From: Methylobacterium gnaphalii
Lineage (GTDB): Bacteria; Pseudomonadota; Alphaproteobacteria; Rhizobiales; Beijerinckiaceae
Assembly: GCF_007992215.1 (NCBI RefSeq)
Contig: NZ_BJZV01000001.1
Coordinates: forward strand, 62,001 to 126,000
Direction: 5' to 3'
DNA: 64,000 nt
Position 1 is the stretch's first letter. Every line of letters starts with the position of its first letter. Under the pieces are notes generated by a model. That model ran no database searches. It had not been told where the DNA came from and worked only from the letters and a program-made list of their open reading frames with translations. Positions 8,631 to 18,576 of the stretch are shown here, piece by piece. The translations under genes were made by a program, and so were the position numbers.

Positions 8631-8920
8631 CGACACCGTCCTCGAAAGCTCCGTCCCCCACATGCGATGACGCGGGCGCGCGTCTGATGTGCACCGCAGC
8701 GTAGTTCTCGTCAAACCTGCGACGCATTTGCGCGTGAGGAGGCGCCATGTCCCATCCTCCGGAGGCTGTGAAGACGCAGCTCTCGGGACAGCCGGCGGAG
8801 AGACACAGCGCCCAGAACCCGCTAGGGATCTCGTCTTGAGCGCCGTCTCGAAACCGGCGTGAGGGCGCCCCGTCGGTCGCTCCGGACCGTCCTGCCATCG
8901 CGCACCCTGCACGGAGTGCC
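8631..8920. other. Divergent promoter region between scoA and the AsmA-like gene
   Basis: 290 bases without a credible gene. Both flanking genes start outward from it, so it must hold their promoters. I see no clear operator or known promoter motif. Confidence 0.45.
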
Positions 8921-10798
8921 ATGACGCCGCGCCGTATCCTCAAGTCCTTCGGCCCGGCCGCCGCGATCTGCCTCGCGATCGGCGTGCTGGCCGGCGGCTG
9001 CGTGCCCTGGCTCCTCGACCTGCCGAGCGCTACGGGCTTCGTCGGCCGGGGCTTGCGCGAGGCCTACGGCATCGGACTGACCGCCCGCGGCCGGACCGAA
9101 GTCTCGCTGCTACCACTGCCCCGCATTGGCTTCTCCGACGTGCGGCTGAGTGCGGGTGGGCCAGACGGTCCAGCGCTCACCGAGGGCGGCAACCTGACGG
9201 TGCAGCTGAGTCTCGCTGCCCTACTCCTCGGCCGTGCCGAAGTCGTCTCGCTCAGCCTCGATGGCGCGCATGTCATGCTGCCGGACAGCGACGACGACAC
9301 TCGCTGGGCTGGGCCGGCCAAGCGCATCGCCCAGAGCCTGTCCGGCGAGGTTCCGCATCCGCGCCGGATCATCCTCAGCCATGCCACAGTGAGTGGCCGC
9401 GACCCACGCGATGGCCGGCCGGAGCGCGCGAGCGACGTTGACTTCGTCCTGTCCTGGCCCCTCTGGAGCGCCGAGGCCTCGATCTCTGGCAGCCTGACTT
9501 GGAATGGCGCCTCTGCGCGGCTCTTGCTGACCTCGCTTCGGCCGGCCGATCTCGTCGCCGGCCGTGAGACGCCGTTCACCGCCGCCGTGACGTGGCCCGC
9601 CGGTTCGCTCAGCGCGGATGGCAACGGAAGCCTGCAGGACGGCGTGACCCTTGCCGGCCAGGGCCGACTGGACACCCGCTCGCTGCCCGAGACTCTCGCT
9701 TGGATCGGCGGCGATGTCGGCTTGTCGCCCCTGCTGGATGCGTTCTCGATCGAGGGCAGCTTCGAGGTGTCGAAAGGCAGCGTCAGGATGCCTGCGATGC
9801 GGGTCAGCGCCGGCAGCACCCTACTCGAAGGCGCGGGCTCGGCCGAGATAAGCGGCCGTCGCCCCTCGATACGTGCGACGCTCGACGCGCCGGAAATTAA
9901 CCTCGGGCCGGTCCTCGGCGGCGTTATGCGCGTCACCGGCCTCGACGGCAACGAGGGCTGGAGCCGGCAGCCGCTGGCGCTCGGGCCGCTCACCGGGGGC
10001 GATCTCGACCTGCGTCTGTCGGGCGGCAGCGCCCGGCTCGGGTCGCTCGTGTTCGAGAACCTCGCCGCCAGCGTGATCGTGCGCGCCGAGGGTGTCGACG
10101 TGACGCTGGGGCGGGCGAACCTGCGCGGCGGGTCACTGAAGGGCCGCCTTGCACTCTCCACGCCGGAGGGCGCCGCCGATGAGATCGAGGTCAAGACTCA
10201 GGGCACGTTCGACGGGCTGGAGCTCGGCAACCTCCTGGTCGATCTCGGCGAGCCGGGCTGGATGCTCGGGGCGACGCAGGGCAGCTTCGCCTTCGACGGG
10301 CATGGCCGCGACGCCGCCGGGCTGATGGGTCGGCTGAACGGCCGCACCGCCTTCGCGATTGACGGCGGCACCATCGCCGGGCTCGACCTCACCGACGTGA
10401 TCCATCGCGGAGGCACCCCAGCGCCGGGAACACTGGCCCGCCGCAACGCCCGCACCGCCTTCGAGCGCGTCACGGCCTCGCTCACCTTCACCGACGGCAT
10501 CGGCGAGATCGAGGAGGGCGGGCTGACCTCACGGGTGCTGGCGGCGCGCCTGCTCGGCCGGGTCTCGCTGCCCGACCGGACGATCCAGGCGCGTGCCGCA
10601 TTGCTGCCGCGCAAGGGCGCGGGGGACGCAGGCCCGCCCACGACTCCCACCTTCTTCGAGATTTCCGGTCCCTGGAGCGCCGTTGCCGTGCGCGCGGGCG
10701 CCCAGGGCGAGGCCTCCGATCCGCTCGCCGCGCTGGTGCGGGCGCCCCAGGCGCCGGCTCCCGGTCTGCCGATGCAGGTGCGCGCCTACGCGCCGTGA
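8921..10798 (+). CDS. AsmA family protein
   Basis: A 625-residue envelope protein with one N-terminal membrane anchor (about residues 10-32) and a large periplasmic part. It follows the AsmA plan: early RTEVSLLPLPRIGFSDVRLS, long beta-rich repeats in the middle, and a C-terminal AsmA_2-like domain (GRLNGRTAFAIDGGTIAGLD and the following segment). AsmA-like proteins are linked to lipid transport between inner and outer membranes and to outer-membrane assembly; the exact role here is unknown. It lies 71 bases before the DsbD-like gene on the same strand, so co-transcription is possible. Confidence 0.85.
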   Translation: MTPRRILKSFGPAAAICLAIGVLAGGCVPWLLDLPSATGFVGRGLREAYGIGLTARGRTEVSLLPLPRIGFSDVRLSAGGPDGPALTEGGNLTVQLSLAALLLGRAEVVSLSLDGAHVMLPDSDDDTRWAGPAKRIAQSLSGEVPHPRRIILSHATVSGRDPRDGRPERASDVDFVLSWPLWSAEASISGSLTWNGASARLLLTSLRPADLVAGRETPFTAAVTWPAGSLSADGNGSLQDGVTLAGQGRLDTRSLPETLAWIGGDVGLSPLLDAFSIEGSFEVSKGSVRMPAMRVSAGSTLLEGAGSAEISGRRPSIRATLDAPEINLGPVLGGVMRVTGLDGNEGWSRQPLALGPLTGGDLDLRLSGGSARLGSLVFENLAASVIVRAEGVDVTLGRANLRGGSLKGRLALSTPEGAADEIEVKTQGTFDGLELGNLLVDLGEPGWMLGATQGSFAFDGHGRDAAGLMGRLNGRTAFAIDGGTIAGLDLTDVIHRGGTPAPGTLARRNARTAFERVTASLTFTDGIGEIEEGGLTSRVLAARLLGRVSLPDRTIQARAALLPRKGAGDAGPPTTPTFFEISGPWSAVAVRAGAQGEASDPLAALVRAPQAPAPGLPMQVRAYAP

Positions 10799-10869
10799 CC
10801 GATCTCGCGTAACCTCGCCGCGACGGGGGACGTAGGGAGGACATGCACCTGATGGGTGAGTTTGGGTAG

Positions 10870-13011
10870 ATGACAGTGATGATGCGGATCCTGACGACGC
10901 TCGTCCTTCTGCTGGCCGGCCTCACCGGCGCCCAAGCCCTGGTGCCGAAGCAGCCGAAGGACCTCGTCCGGGCACGCCTCGTCGCCGAAACCGCGACCGT
11001 CGCGCCGGGATCGACGGTGACGGTCGGCATCCACATGGCAATGAAGCCGGGTTGGCACGTCTACTGGCGCAATCCCGGCGATTCCGGCCTACCGCCCGAA
11101 ATGGCCTGGGAGCTGCCGCCCGGTGCCCGTGTCGGTGCGATCGACTGGCCGGTGCCCGAGCGCCTGCCGGTCCAGACCCTGATGAATTACGGCTACGAGG
11201 GCGAGGTCACACTGCTCCTGCCCCTGAGCGTGCCCCAGAACATCCCCGCTGGGCAGCCACTGCATGTCGGCGGCAAGCTGTCCTATCTCGTCTGCGAAGA
11301 GATCTGCATTCCCGGCTCTTCCGATCTCGCCCTCGACATCCCCGTCGCCGCGCCCGGCACGACGCCATTGCCGGACCCGGCCCAAGCGGCGCTTTTCGCG
11401 CAAGCCCGCGCCGCCCTGCCGATACCCTCGCCGTGGCCGTCCCGCCTGACCCGTGAGGGCAACGGGCTTGTGCTGCATCTCGACCATGCCGGCCTGACGG
11501 CAGGCTCGGTCGCCGAGGCCGCGTTCTTTCCCTACGGCGAGACGGTCCTCGACAACGCTGCCGCGCAGACGCTCACGGTCGACGACACGGGCCTGCATCT
11601 CGCCCTGAAGCCCTCCGATCCCGCCACCGCGCCGAGCGAATTGCCGGGCGTCCTTGCCTTCAGCGAGAACGGCACGCGCCGCGCCTTCGTGATCGGGGTG
11701 GCGCCCGCGGCTGCACCCGCCGCAACGGTAATGGCCGAGCCTGCCCCCGCGAGCGCGCCTGTACCGGCTCCGGAAGAAACGCTGACGCTGTGGAGCGCGG
11801 CTGGGTTCGCACTGCTCGGCGGCCTAGTGCTGAACCTGATGCCCTGCGTTTTCCCGGTGCTCTCGATCAAGGTGCTGAGCCTGGTCAAACAGGCGGGCCA
11901 ATCCCGTGCCAGGGTGCGTATCCATGGCCTTGCCTATACCGCGGGCGTGCTGGCGAGCTTCCTCGCCCTTGCCGGGTTGCTCATGGCCTTGAAGAGCGGC
12001 GGCGCGACACTCGGCTGGGGCTTCCAGTTGCAATCGCCGATCGTGGTGGCGCTCCTCGCTTACGGGCTCCTCGCCATGGGACTGAGCCTGTCGGGTGTCT
12101 GGCATCTCGGGGGCGGCGTCGCGGGGATCGGCGACGGGCTGACCCGGCGCTCCGGCTACCAGGGTTCCTTCTTCACCGGCGTGCTGGCGACGCTGGTTGC
12201 GACGCCCTGCACCGCGCCGTTCATGGGCGCTGCGGTGGGCTTCGCGCTGACGCAGCCGCCGGCTGCCGGCCTCACGGTCTTTGCGAGCCTCGGGCTGGGG
12301 CTGGCACTCCCCTTCCTGCTGCTGACCGTGTGGCCGGGCGCGCTGCGCCTGATGCCCCGTCCCGGTGCCTGGATGGACACGCTCAAGGGCGTGCTCGCCT
12401 TCCCAGTCTACGCCACCGTGGCCTGGCTGGTTTGGGTGCTGGCCCAGCAGGTGGGGCCGAACGGCCTGCTCGCCGGCCTCGCCGGGCTCGTCCTCGTCGG
12501 CTTTGCAGCCTGGGCCTGGGAGCGCGCGCGGTTCTTCGACGGATGGAGCGGCGGTCTTGCCCGCGTGACGGCGCTCGCGGCCCTGCTCGCGGTAGCGGGT
12601 CTCGTCACCGTGCTCGACGGAGAGCGCGCCACGGCCGGCCCGAGCCTGACGACCGGCGGCTTCGAGCTGTTCACCCAGGCGCGGCTCGACGGCTTGCGCG
12701 ATGACGGCCGCACCGTCTTCGTCGACATGACGGCGGCCTGGTGCATCACCTGCCAGATCAACGAGCGCACCACGCTCTCGCGCGACGCGGTCCGCCGGGC
12801 CTTCCACGCCAACGACGTCGCGCTGCTGCGCGGCGACTGGACCAACCAGAACCCCGAGATCACCGCTCTTCTGGAGCGCTACGGCCGCAGCGGCGTGCCG
12901 CTCTACCTCGTCTATCGCGGCAAGGCGGAGGCGGTCGTGCTGCCGCAGATCCTCACCGAGGGAATCGTGCTGGCGGAGATCGAGAAGCGGCCGGGGCTGG
13001 CGCAGCGATAG
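10870..13011 (+). CDS. DsbD/ScsB-type protein-disulfide reductase
   Basis: Carries electrons from cytoplasmic thioredoxin across the inner membrane to periplasmic disulfides. The 713 residues fall in three parts: signal peptide plus an N-terminal domain with the redox pair C142-EEI-C146; a multi-pass DsbD/CcdA membrane domain from about residue 310, with conserved NLMPCVFPVLSIKVLSL and ATPCTAPFMGAA cysteines; and a C-terminal thioredoxin-like domain with AAWCITC (Cys625/Cys628). Each domain keeps its cysteine pair, so the relay should work. The long N-terminal domain is more like ScsB than E. coli DsbD. The gene ends 13 bases from the convergent metallohydrolase gene. Confidence 0.9.
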   Translation: MTVMMRILTTLVLLLAGLTGAQALVPKQPKDLVRARLVAETATVAPGSTVTVGIHMAMKPGWHVYWRNPGDSGLPPEMAWELPPGARVGAIDWPVPERLPVQTLMNYGYEGEVTLLLPLSVPQNIPAGQPLHVGGKLSYLVCEEICIPGSSDLALDIPVAAPGTTPLPDPAQAALFAQARAALPIPSPWPSRLTREGNGLVLHLDHAGLTAGSVAEAAFFPYGETVLDNAAAQTLTVDDTGLHLALKPSDPATAPSELPGVLAFSENGTRRAFVIGVAPAAAPAATVMAEPAPASAPVPAPEETLTLWSAAGFALLGGLVLNLMPCVFPVLSIKVLSLVKQAGQSRARVRIHGLAYTAGVLASFLALAGLLMALKSGGATLGWGFQLQSPIVVALLAYGLLAMGLSLSGVWHLGGGVAGIGDGLTRRSGYQGSFFTGVLATLVATPCTAPFMGAAVGFALTQPPAAGLTVFASLGLGLALPFLLLTVWPGALRLMPRPGAWMDTLKGVLAFPVYATVAWLVWVLAQQVGPNGLLAGLAGLVLVGFAAWAWERARFFDGWSGGLARVTALAALLAVAGLVTVLDGERATAGPSLTTGGFELFTQARLDGLRDDGRTVFVDMTAAWCITCQINERTTLSRDAVRRAFHANDVALLRGDWTNQNPEITALLERYGRSGVPLYLVYRGKAEAVVLPQILTEGIVLAEIEKRPGLAQR

Positions 13012-13024
13012 CTGCGCTCAGTGT

Positions 13025-13924
13025 TCAGGCCGTCAGCGCCAGCGCGAGCTGGGGACGCGCCGAGGTCATCACCGCGCCGACATCGACGGTCTGGCGTTCG
13101 CGGGCGATGAAGGAGGCGGGCATCACCGCCTGCATCTCCGCCTCGACCTGCCGAAGCTGAGCGTCGGTATGGGCCGGGTGGAGGTGGATGATCGCCAGCG
13201 CCTTGGCGTTGGCGGCCTGCGCCAGCTCCACGCCCTTCTGCCAGGTCGAGTGACCCCAGCCCTGGCAGCGGCAATATTCGCCCTCGGTGAACATGCCGTC
13301 ATAGACGACAAGGTCGGCGTCCCGGACGAACTCGAGCAGAGCCGCGTCCGGCCACGGATCGGAATGCTCGATGTCACTGATCACGCAGAGCCGCTTGCCG
13401 CCATGCTCGAAGCGGTAGCCGACCGAACCCTGCGGATGGTTCAGCAGGATGGTATCGACACGCACGCCGTCGACAAAGCTCAGCGGCTCGCCAGCCTTGA
13501 AGCCGTGATGCTCGAGGCAGCAGGGCAGCACGCTGAGCTCGACCGGAAATAACGGCGGCGAGAACAGCCGGCCGAGCGCCTCGGACGCGCAGGCCCCGTC
13601 GAGATTGCCGCAATAGGTATGGATGGTGCGGTTCGCATCGAACACGGCGGGCTTGAAGAACGGCAGGCCGGCGGTGTGGTCGAGATGCAGGTGGCTGAAC
13701 AGCAGGTCGATCTCCTGCGGCAGCGTCTCGGCATTGCTACGGCCGAAGGGCCCGATGCCCGATCCAGCGTCGATCACGAATAGGCGATTGCCGCAGCGAA
13801 TTTCCAGGCATGGCGTGTTGCCGCCGAACTCGACGAAGTCGGGTCCGCTGACGGGCGTGGAGCCGCGTACACCCCAGAAACGCAGGGTGAGCGCGCCGTC
13901 CGAGACCGAACTCGTTTCGTTCAT
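13025..13924 (-). CDS. Metallo-beta-lactamase-fold hydrolase
   Basis: The 299-residue protein starts with the substrate-side motif LRFWGVRGSTPVSGPDFVEF and GGNTPCLEI, followed by the zinc-binding SHLHLDHTAGLPFF, later LLNHPQGSVGYRFEHG, and the distal metal ligands in SDIEHSD and HLHPAH. This GVRGSTP type is related to RNase Z and phosphodiesterase-like members, and its substrate is unknown. A cytoplasmic enzyme is expected, since no signal peptide is visible. ATG 13924 (MNETSSVSDG) is chosen; longer starts at 13981 and 13999 are possible and none has a strong ribosome binding site. Confidence 0.85.
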   Translation of the reverse strand: MNETSSVSDGALTLRFWGVRGSTPVSGPDFVEFGGNTPCLEIRCGNRLFVIDAGSGIGPFGRSNAETLPQEIDLLFSHLHLDHTAGLPFFKPAVFDANRTIHTYCGNLDGACASEALGRLFSPPLFPVELSVLPCCLEHHGFKAGEPLSFVDGVRVDTILLNHPQGSVGYRFEHGGKRLCVISDIEHSDPWPDAALLEFVRDADLVVYDGMFTEGEYCRCQGWGHSTWQKGVELAQAANAKALAIIHLHPAHTDAQLRQVEAEMQAVMPASFIARERQTVDVGAVMTSARPQLALALTA

Positions 13925-14114
13925 GCGTGTGTACCAGTCGCTCCGGCCGTTTCCGGTGAGCGCTTTCCGACGCGTCGACATGGGTTCAACTGCGGCCACG
14001 AGGGCCGGTGCCTTTGTGATCTATGTATAGACAAGAGATAGTCGGCGGCCATTCCGGTCCGTGTGCGTGCCCGCACACCGCACCGGGACTCACCACCTCG
14101 ATTCCCAGGCCGTG

Positions 14115-15323
14115 TCACCATTGAGCAACGGCATCGGCGACGATGGTGGTTCCGCTGAATGTGGGGGCCGAGGCCTTGTCGTCCAAGGTGGCTCGCACGA
14201 GCTGCGGCAGGCCAGCGCCATAGGTGGGCAGCAGATCGAAGCTGAACCGGGACGATGGCCGGTCCTGCGGCGCAATGAAGCCGGGGGTGCGGATGCTCGA
14301 CAGCGGGGCGCCCGGGCCGATTGCCACGCTCCAGACCGCCTCCGGCAGAAGCAGGATCGGCGGCGCCTTGCGGCGCGCCGGGATCAGGACGACCTCTTGC
14401 CCGGCATAGGCCAAGGCCTCGGGCCGGCTGACCTCGCCCACGGGCACGCCCCGGTTGATCAGAGCCGCCCAGAACGGGTGCTGGCCACCGTCGGAATAGG
14501 TGGTGCGGATGGCGGCGGCGCCGTCCTCGACGAGCTGCGCGACATGCGCGGCCTCGTCCTTCACCCGCGCGCTGGCCAGCGCCTCCTGCTCCTTGTCCTT
14601 CAGGGGCGCGAAGGCGTAGCGGCCGGCAGCCACGCTCACCACGGGTTCCTGGCCGGTTGCATCGAAGCGGTCCGACCCTTCCTTGAGCTGGCGCCAGAAG
14701 GCGATGTTCGCGTCGTTGCGGTAGCGCGCCATGTTGGCGGCGCTCATCCGGAACGGGAAGGACTGGAACTGGAACGCCGCCTGCCCGCCGGCGAAAGCCT
14801 CGCGCGCCACGGCGAAGAGTTCGCCCGCCACGGCGTCGGTCATGGCGAAGCAGCCCATCGACGAGCAGATGCCGTGAACCATCACGGCGGAGCCGGTATA
14901 GCCGTGTGCCTTGTCGAACGCGTTCGGGTAGCCAACGTCGAAGGACAGGTAGTAGCGCGAGTTCGGGTTCATCTGGCTCTTGGCCACGGTATAGAACCCC
15001 TCCGGCGTCTGCCGGTCACCGTTCTTGGTCTTCGGCCCGAGCTGACCGGACCAGCGGCAGATCGGATAGGTCTTTACGAAGACGAAGCGGCCGCTGCCGT
15101 TGCGCTTCCAGAGTTCGATCTCGGATTCCTTCTTGTAGGCCCGGATCAGGATTGGCGCCTCGGCGCTGCTACCCTTTGCCTTGATCAGCGCAAGCGTCGC
15201 CGCCGGAATCGGAGCCGACGCCTTGTCCGCCTGCGCCCGCGCTGCGCCGCCGAGGCAGAGCGAGATGGCGAGGAGGCGGAGAAACGGTCGGAGGCTGAGG
15301 AGGATCCGGCTCAAGGGTCGCAT
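14115..15323 (-). CDS. YafK-type murein L,D-transpeptidase
   Basis: An exported 402-residue protein with an N-terminal hydrophobic signal ending near GGAARAQA. The catalytic region has the YafK/DpaA hallmarks: ILIRAYKKESEIELWKRN, NGDRQTPEGFYTV, and the active-site segment MVHGICSSMGCFAMTD with the nucleophilic Cys. YafK-like enzymes have been linked to cleavage of protein-peptidoglycan bonds rather than crosslinking. The roughly 200 residues after the catalytic core are not assigned. ATG 15323 is preferred; a GTG three codons upstream is possible. It is the second L,D-transpeptidase of the window. Confidence 0.88.
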   Translation of the reverse strand: MRPLSRILLSLRPFLRLLAISLCLGGAARAQADKASAPIPAATLALIKAKGSSAEAPILIRAYKKESEIELWKRNGSGRFVFVKTYPICRWSGQLGPKTKNGDRQTPEGFYTVAKSQMNPNSRYYLSFDVGYPNAFDKAHGYTGSAVMVHGICSSMGCFAMTDAVAGELFAVAREAFAGGQAAFQFQSFPFRMSAANMARYRNDANIAFWRQLKEGSDRFDATGQEPVVSVAAGRYAFAPLKDKEQEALASARVKDEAAHVAQLVEDGAAAIRTTYSDGGQHPFWAALINRGVPVGEVSRPEALAYAGQEVVLIPARRKAPPILLLPEAVWSVAIGPGAPLSSIRTPGFIAPQDRPSSRFSFDLLPTYGAGLPQLVRATLDDKASAPTFSGTTIVADAVAQW

Positions 15324-15473
15324 GCACCGCACCGGGACAGGCGCGAATCGCGCAGACTTCGCGGGGTGAGGGCGGAGCTGTCAATGAATGGCCGTGCTTT
15401 GAGGCGGATTTGAGGGATCGGCGTCTTGGTCAATCCGCAATCCGGCACGGTTTTGAACGGCATTGTCCTTCCC

Positions 15474-15495
15474 CTCTCCCCGCGTGCGGGAAGAG
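15474..15495 (-). terminator. Hairpin downstream of glyS
   Basis: An imperfect inverted repeat (CTCT-C-CCCGC / GCGGG-A-AGAG) lies about 20 bases after the glyS stop. It has a strong GC core but no T-run. Similar CTCTCCCGC/GCGGGAGAG hairpins are frequent in Rhizobiales intergenic DNA, so it may be a dispersed element that also ends transcripts. Confidence 0.4.
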
Positions 15496-15516
15496 AGAAT
15501 GCGCGTCGCAGCTGGC

Positions 15517-17730
15517 TCAGCCTTCGATCCGCGAAAAGTCTGCCACTTCGCGCGTCGCGGCGCGGAGCGCATTGAGCAGCGCTAAGCGATTGGCGCGCAC
15601 GGCCGGATCGTCGGCGTTGACGGTGACCTTGTCGAAGAAGGCGTCCACGGGCGCCCTCAGCCGCGACAGGGCCCGCATCGCTCCCGCAAAATCCTCCGCC
15701 GCGACGGCGGCCGAGGCATCGGCCCGCGCCGCCGTCAGAGCCTGCGCCAGCGCCTGCTCTTCCGGTTGGCCGGAGGATGCGATGAGCGCGGGATCCGGCT
15801 CGGCATCGTAGGCGCGGCCATCCTTCTTCTCCTCGATGCGCAGGATGTTCGAGGCGCGCTTTACGCCGGCCAGCAGATTCTTGCCGTCGTCGGTACCGAG
15901 GAACTGGCCGAGGGCCTCGACGCGGCGGACCACCATCAGCAGGTCGTCCTGGCCGGGCAGGGCGAAGACGGCGTCGATCAGGTCGTGTCGGGCGCCCTGG
16001 TCGCGCAGGTAGACTTTGAGGCGGTCGGCGAAGAAGGCAAGAAGATCCGCGACCCGCTGTGCCACGGCACTGTGCGCGGCCTGCCCCTCGGTCTCGATCA
16101 CGCCGGAGAAGTGGAAGCCAGAGGTGCCGAGATCCTGCTCACGGATCTCGCCGGCGGCAGAGCCCTGCGGTGCCCCGCGTCGCTCGGCAATCGCGAACTG
16201 ACGCGCGACGATCTCGCCCAGCGACAGGCGCAGGGAGCGCTCGATCAGCGAGCGAATGACCCCGAGCGCTGCCCGCCGCAGCGCGAACGGGTCCTTGCTC
16301 CCTGTCGGCTTCTCGTCGATTGCCCAAAAACCTACCAGCGTGTCGAGCTTGTCGGCCAGGGCCACGGCGATGGAGACCGGATCGGTCGGCACGCGGTCGG
16401 AGGGGCCGACCGGCTTGTAGTGTTCCTCGATCGCGGCGGCGACGCTGTCCGGCTCGCCCTGGAGCGCGGCATATTTGCGCCCCATCAGGCCCTGCAACTC
16501 GGGAAACTCCCCGACCATCTCGGTGACGAGATCGGCCTTGGCAAGATTCGCGGCGCGCTCGGCCAGAGCCGGATCTGCGCTGACCAGTGGGGCGAGCTCC
16601 TTGGCGAGCGCCGCGATGCGCTTCACCCGCTCGCCCTGCGTGCCGAGCTTCTCATGGAAAACGATCGTGTCGAGCTTCGAGAGCCGGCTTTCCAGCTTGA
16701 TGGCCTTGTCGGTCTCCCAGAAGAATTTCGCGTCCGAGAGCCGAGCGCGCACCACGCGCTCGTTGCCAGCGGTGATTGCCGCGCCGCCATCGGTGGCGAC
16801 GAGGTTCGAGACGAGCAGGAAGGCCGGGGCTAGCTCCTCGGAGCCGCTCTTGCGCAGCACGAAGCACTTCTGGTTGGCGCGGATCGTGGCGCGGATCGCC
16901 TCGGCCGGGATGTCGAGGAAGGCTTCGTCGAACGAGCCCATCAGCACCACCGGCCATTCGACGAGCCCGGCGACCTCTTCCAGCAGCCCCTCGTCCTCGA
17001 CGAGGTCGAGCCCACGGGCGAAGGCGAGATCCCGCGCGTCGTGCAGGATGATGTCCTTACGGCGGTCGGCATCGAGCACGACCTTGGCGCGCTCAAGCGC
17101 CTGCACGTAGTCGTCGAAGCGGCGCACCTCGATGGTTTCGGGCGCCAGGAAGCGATGGCCTCGGGTCAGGGTGCCGGCCTTGATGCCGTCGACCTCGAAC
17201 GGGACCACCTCGGGCGTCTCGGTCTCGGGGCCGAAGGTGGCGACGATCGATTGCAGCGGCCGCACCCAGCGCAGGGCGCCCGGCTGTGCCGAGGCTGCGC
17301 CCCAGCGCATGGATTTCGGCCAGGGGAAGCTCCTGATGATCTGCGGCAGGATCTCGGCCAGCACGTCGAGGGTCTCGCGGCCGGCACGCTCGATCACGGC
17401 GAGATAGAACTCGCCCTTCTTCGGGTCGGTGATCGTCGTCGCCTGATCGAGGCTGGTCAGCCCCGCGCTCCTCAGGAAACCCTGAACGGCGGCGTCCGGT
17501 GCGCCGACCTTCGGCCCGCGTCGCTCTTCGCGCACCGCCTCGCCCCGGGCGGGAAGCCCGGCGACGTGCAGCGCCAGCCGGCGCGGCGTCGCGAAGGCCT
17601 TGGCGCCCTCGTAGAGAAAACCTCGTTCCACCAGCGCGTCGGTGACAAGCTTCTTCAGATCCTCGGCCGCACGCCGCTGCATGCGGGCTGGGATTTCTTC
17701 CGAGAGGAGTTCGAGGAGGAGGTCAGGCAT
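15517..17730 (-). CDS. glyS: Glycine--tRNA ligase beta subunit
   Basis: Charges tRNA-Gly with glycine as part of the bacterial alpha2beta2 enzyme; the beta subunit binds and positions the tRNA. The 737-residue product begins [20 protein letters not shown], the classic GlyS N-terminus, and ends in the usual helical anticodon-binding domain ([19 protein letters not shown]). Length fits the family (about 690-750). The alpha-subunit gene glyQ, often directly upstream, is not here: the upstream neighbour is a divergent DUF1007 gene, and no glyQ is visible in the window. Confidence 0.96.
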   Translation of the reverse strand: MPDLLLELLSEEIPARMQRRAAEDLKKLVTDALVERGFLYEGAKAFATPRRLALHVAGLPARGEAVREERRGPKVGAPDAAVQGFLRSAGLTSLDQATTITDPKKGEFYLAVIERAGRETLDVLAEILPQIIRSFPWPKSMRWGAASAQPGALRWVRPLQSIVATFGPETETPEVVPFEVDGIKAGTLTRGHRFLAPETIEVRRFDDYVQALERAKVVLDADRRKDIILHDARDLAFARGLDLVEDEGLLEEVAGLVEWPVVLMGSFDEAFLDIPAEAIRATIRANQKCFVLRKSGSEELAPAFLLVSNLVATDGGAAITAGNERVVRARLSDAKFFWETDKAIKLESRLSKLDTIVFHEKLGTQGERVKRIAALAKELAPLVSADPALAERAANLAKADLVTEMVGEFPELQGLMGRKYAALQGEPDSVAAAIEEHYKPVGPSDRVPTDPVSIAVALADKLDTLVGFWAIDEKPTGSKDPFALRRAALGVIRSLIERSLRLSLGEIVARQFAIAERRGAPQGSAAGEIREQDLGTSGFHFSGVIETEGQAAHSAVAQRVADLLAFFADRLKVYLRDQGARHDLIDAVFALPGQDDLLMVVRRVEALGQFLGTDDGKNLLAGVKRASNILRIEEKKDGRAYDAEPDPALIASSGQPEEQALAQALTAARADASAAVAAEDFAGAMRALSRLRAPVDAFFDKVTVNADDPAVRANRLALLNALRAATREVADFSRIEG

Positions 17731-17907
17731 GAACGATCCGGAAGCCGGCGGGCCGCCCGGCAGGACCGGACGCAGCGGTGCCCGTGTAGTCAGCCATCGG
17801 TGGGCTGTCGAGGATCGCAGATCCGCGAAGCGCCTCGCTTTCGCCCCAACGCCGCGGCATCCCTCGCGCGCCCTGCTTCGTCACTCTCTCACGAGCCACG
17901 AGCACCC

Positions 17908-18576
17908 GTGACCCGCATACCAACTGCCTCGTTTCTTCGCTGCGCGCTCGCCGTGCTTGGCATCGCGGTGGCTGGCCCGGCGCTGGCGCATCCGCATGTC
18001 TGGGTCGTGGCGAAGGCTGAACTCGCCTACGAGGGCGGCAAGGTCGCCGGTGTGTGGCACAGCTGGACCTTCGACGCGGCCTATTCCGCCTACGTGACGC
18101 AGGGGCTCGACACCAACAAGGACGGGAAACTCTCCCCCGAGGAGTTGCAGGGCCTCGCCACAGAGAACACCACGAACCTCGCGGAATTCGGCTACTTCAC
18201 GAAGCTCAAGGTCGCCGGCAAAGAGCAGGCTTTCGCCGAGCCCCGCGAGCCGCGCATGGCGATGGACGGCGACAAGGTGACTCTCAGCTTCCTGCTGCCG
18301 CTGAAGGCCTCGGCCGCGCAGGGGCGGGGTGTGGCGGCGATCGAGATCTACGATCCGACCTACTTCGTGTCCTTCGGGCTCGCCGAGGGAGCCGATGCCG
18401 TCGGCCTGAGGGGCGCGCCCTCCGGCTGCGCCGTCACCATCAACCGTCCCAAATCCAACGGCCCGCAGACGGCGGATGCGGGCAAGCCGATGTCGGAGGC
18501 CTTCTTCGAGGCGCTGACCGCCGCCTCCGATTTCGGCGCGCAATACGCCAACCGGGCACTGGTTGCATGTCCGTAG
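17908..18576 (+). CDS. DUF1007 family exported protein
   Basis: A 222-residue periplasmic protein with a signal peptide (MTRIPTASFLRCALAVLGIA..., cleavage near PALA|HPHVW). The mature start HPHVWVVAKAEL is the DUF1007 hallmark, and an EF-hand-like DTNKDGKLSPEEL lies near residue 70. These proteins are nearly always encoded with NicO/RcnA nickel-cobalt permeases and may hand over or sense the metal; this is inferred from context. The start is GTG 17908; the reading frame is open far upstream but only as antisense of glyS. The 3' end overlaps the next gene by 10 bases, which implies translational coupling. Confidence 0.88.
   Translation: MTRIPTASFLRCALAVLGIAVAGPALAHPHVWVVAKAELAYEGGKVAGVWHSWTFDAAYSAYVTQGLDTNKDGKLSPEELQGLATENTTNLAEFGYFTKLKVAGKEQAFAEPREPRMAMDGDKVTLSFLLPLKASAAQGRGVAAIEIYDPTYFVSFGLAEGADAVGLRGAPSGCAVTINRPKSNGPQTADAGKPMSEAFFEALTAASDFGAQYANRALVACP

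Noticed and set aside
9001-9006. Lipobox Cys in the AsmA-like protein (LAGGC)
   Set aside because: The residues before the Cys do not fit a lipobox, and an N-terminal membrane anchor is normal for AsmA proteins.
17041-17907. A long N-terminal extension of the DUF1007 protein
   Set aside because: It is antisense to glyS. The signal peptide beginning at GTG 17908 shows the true start.
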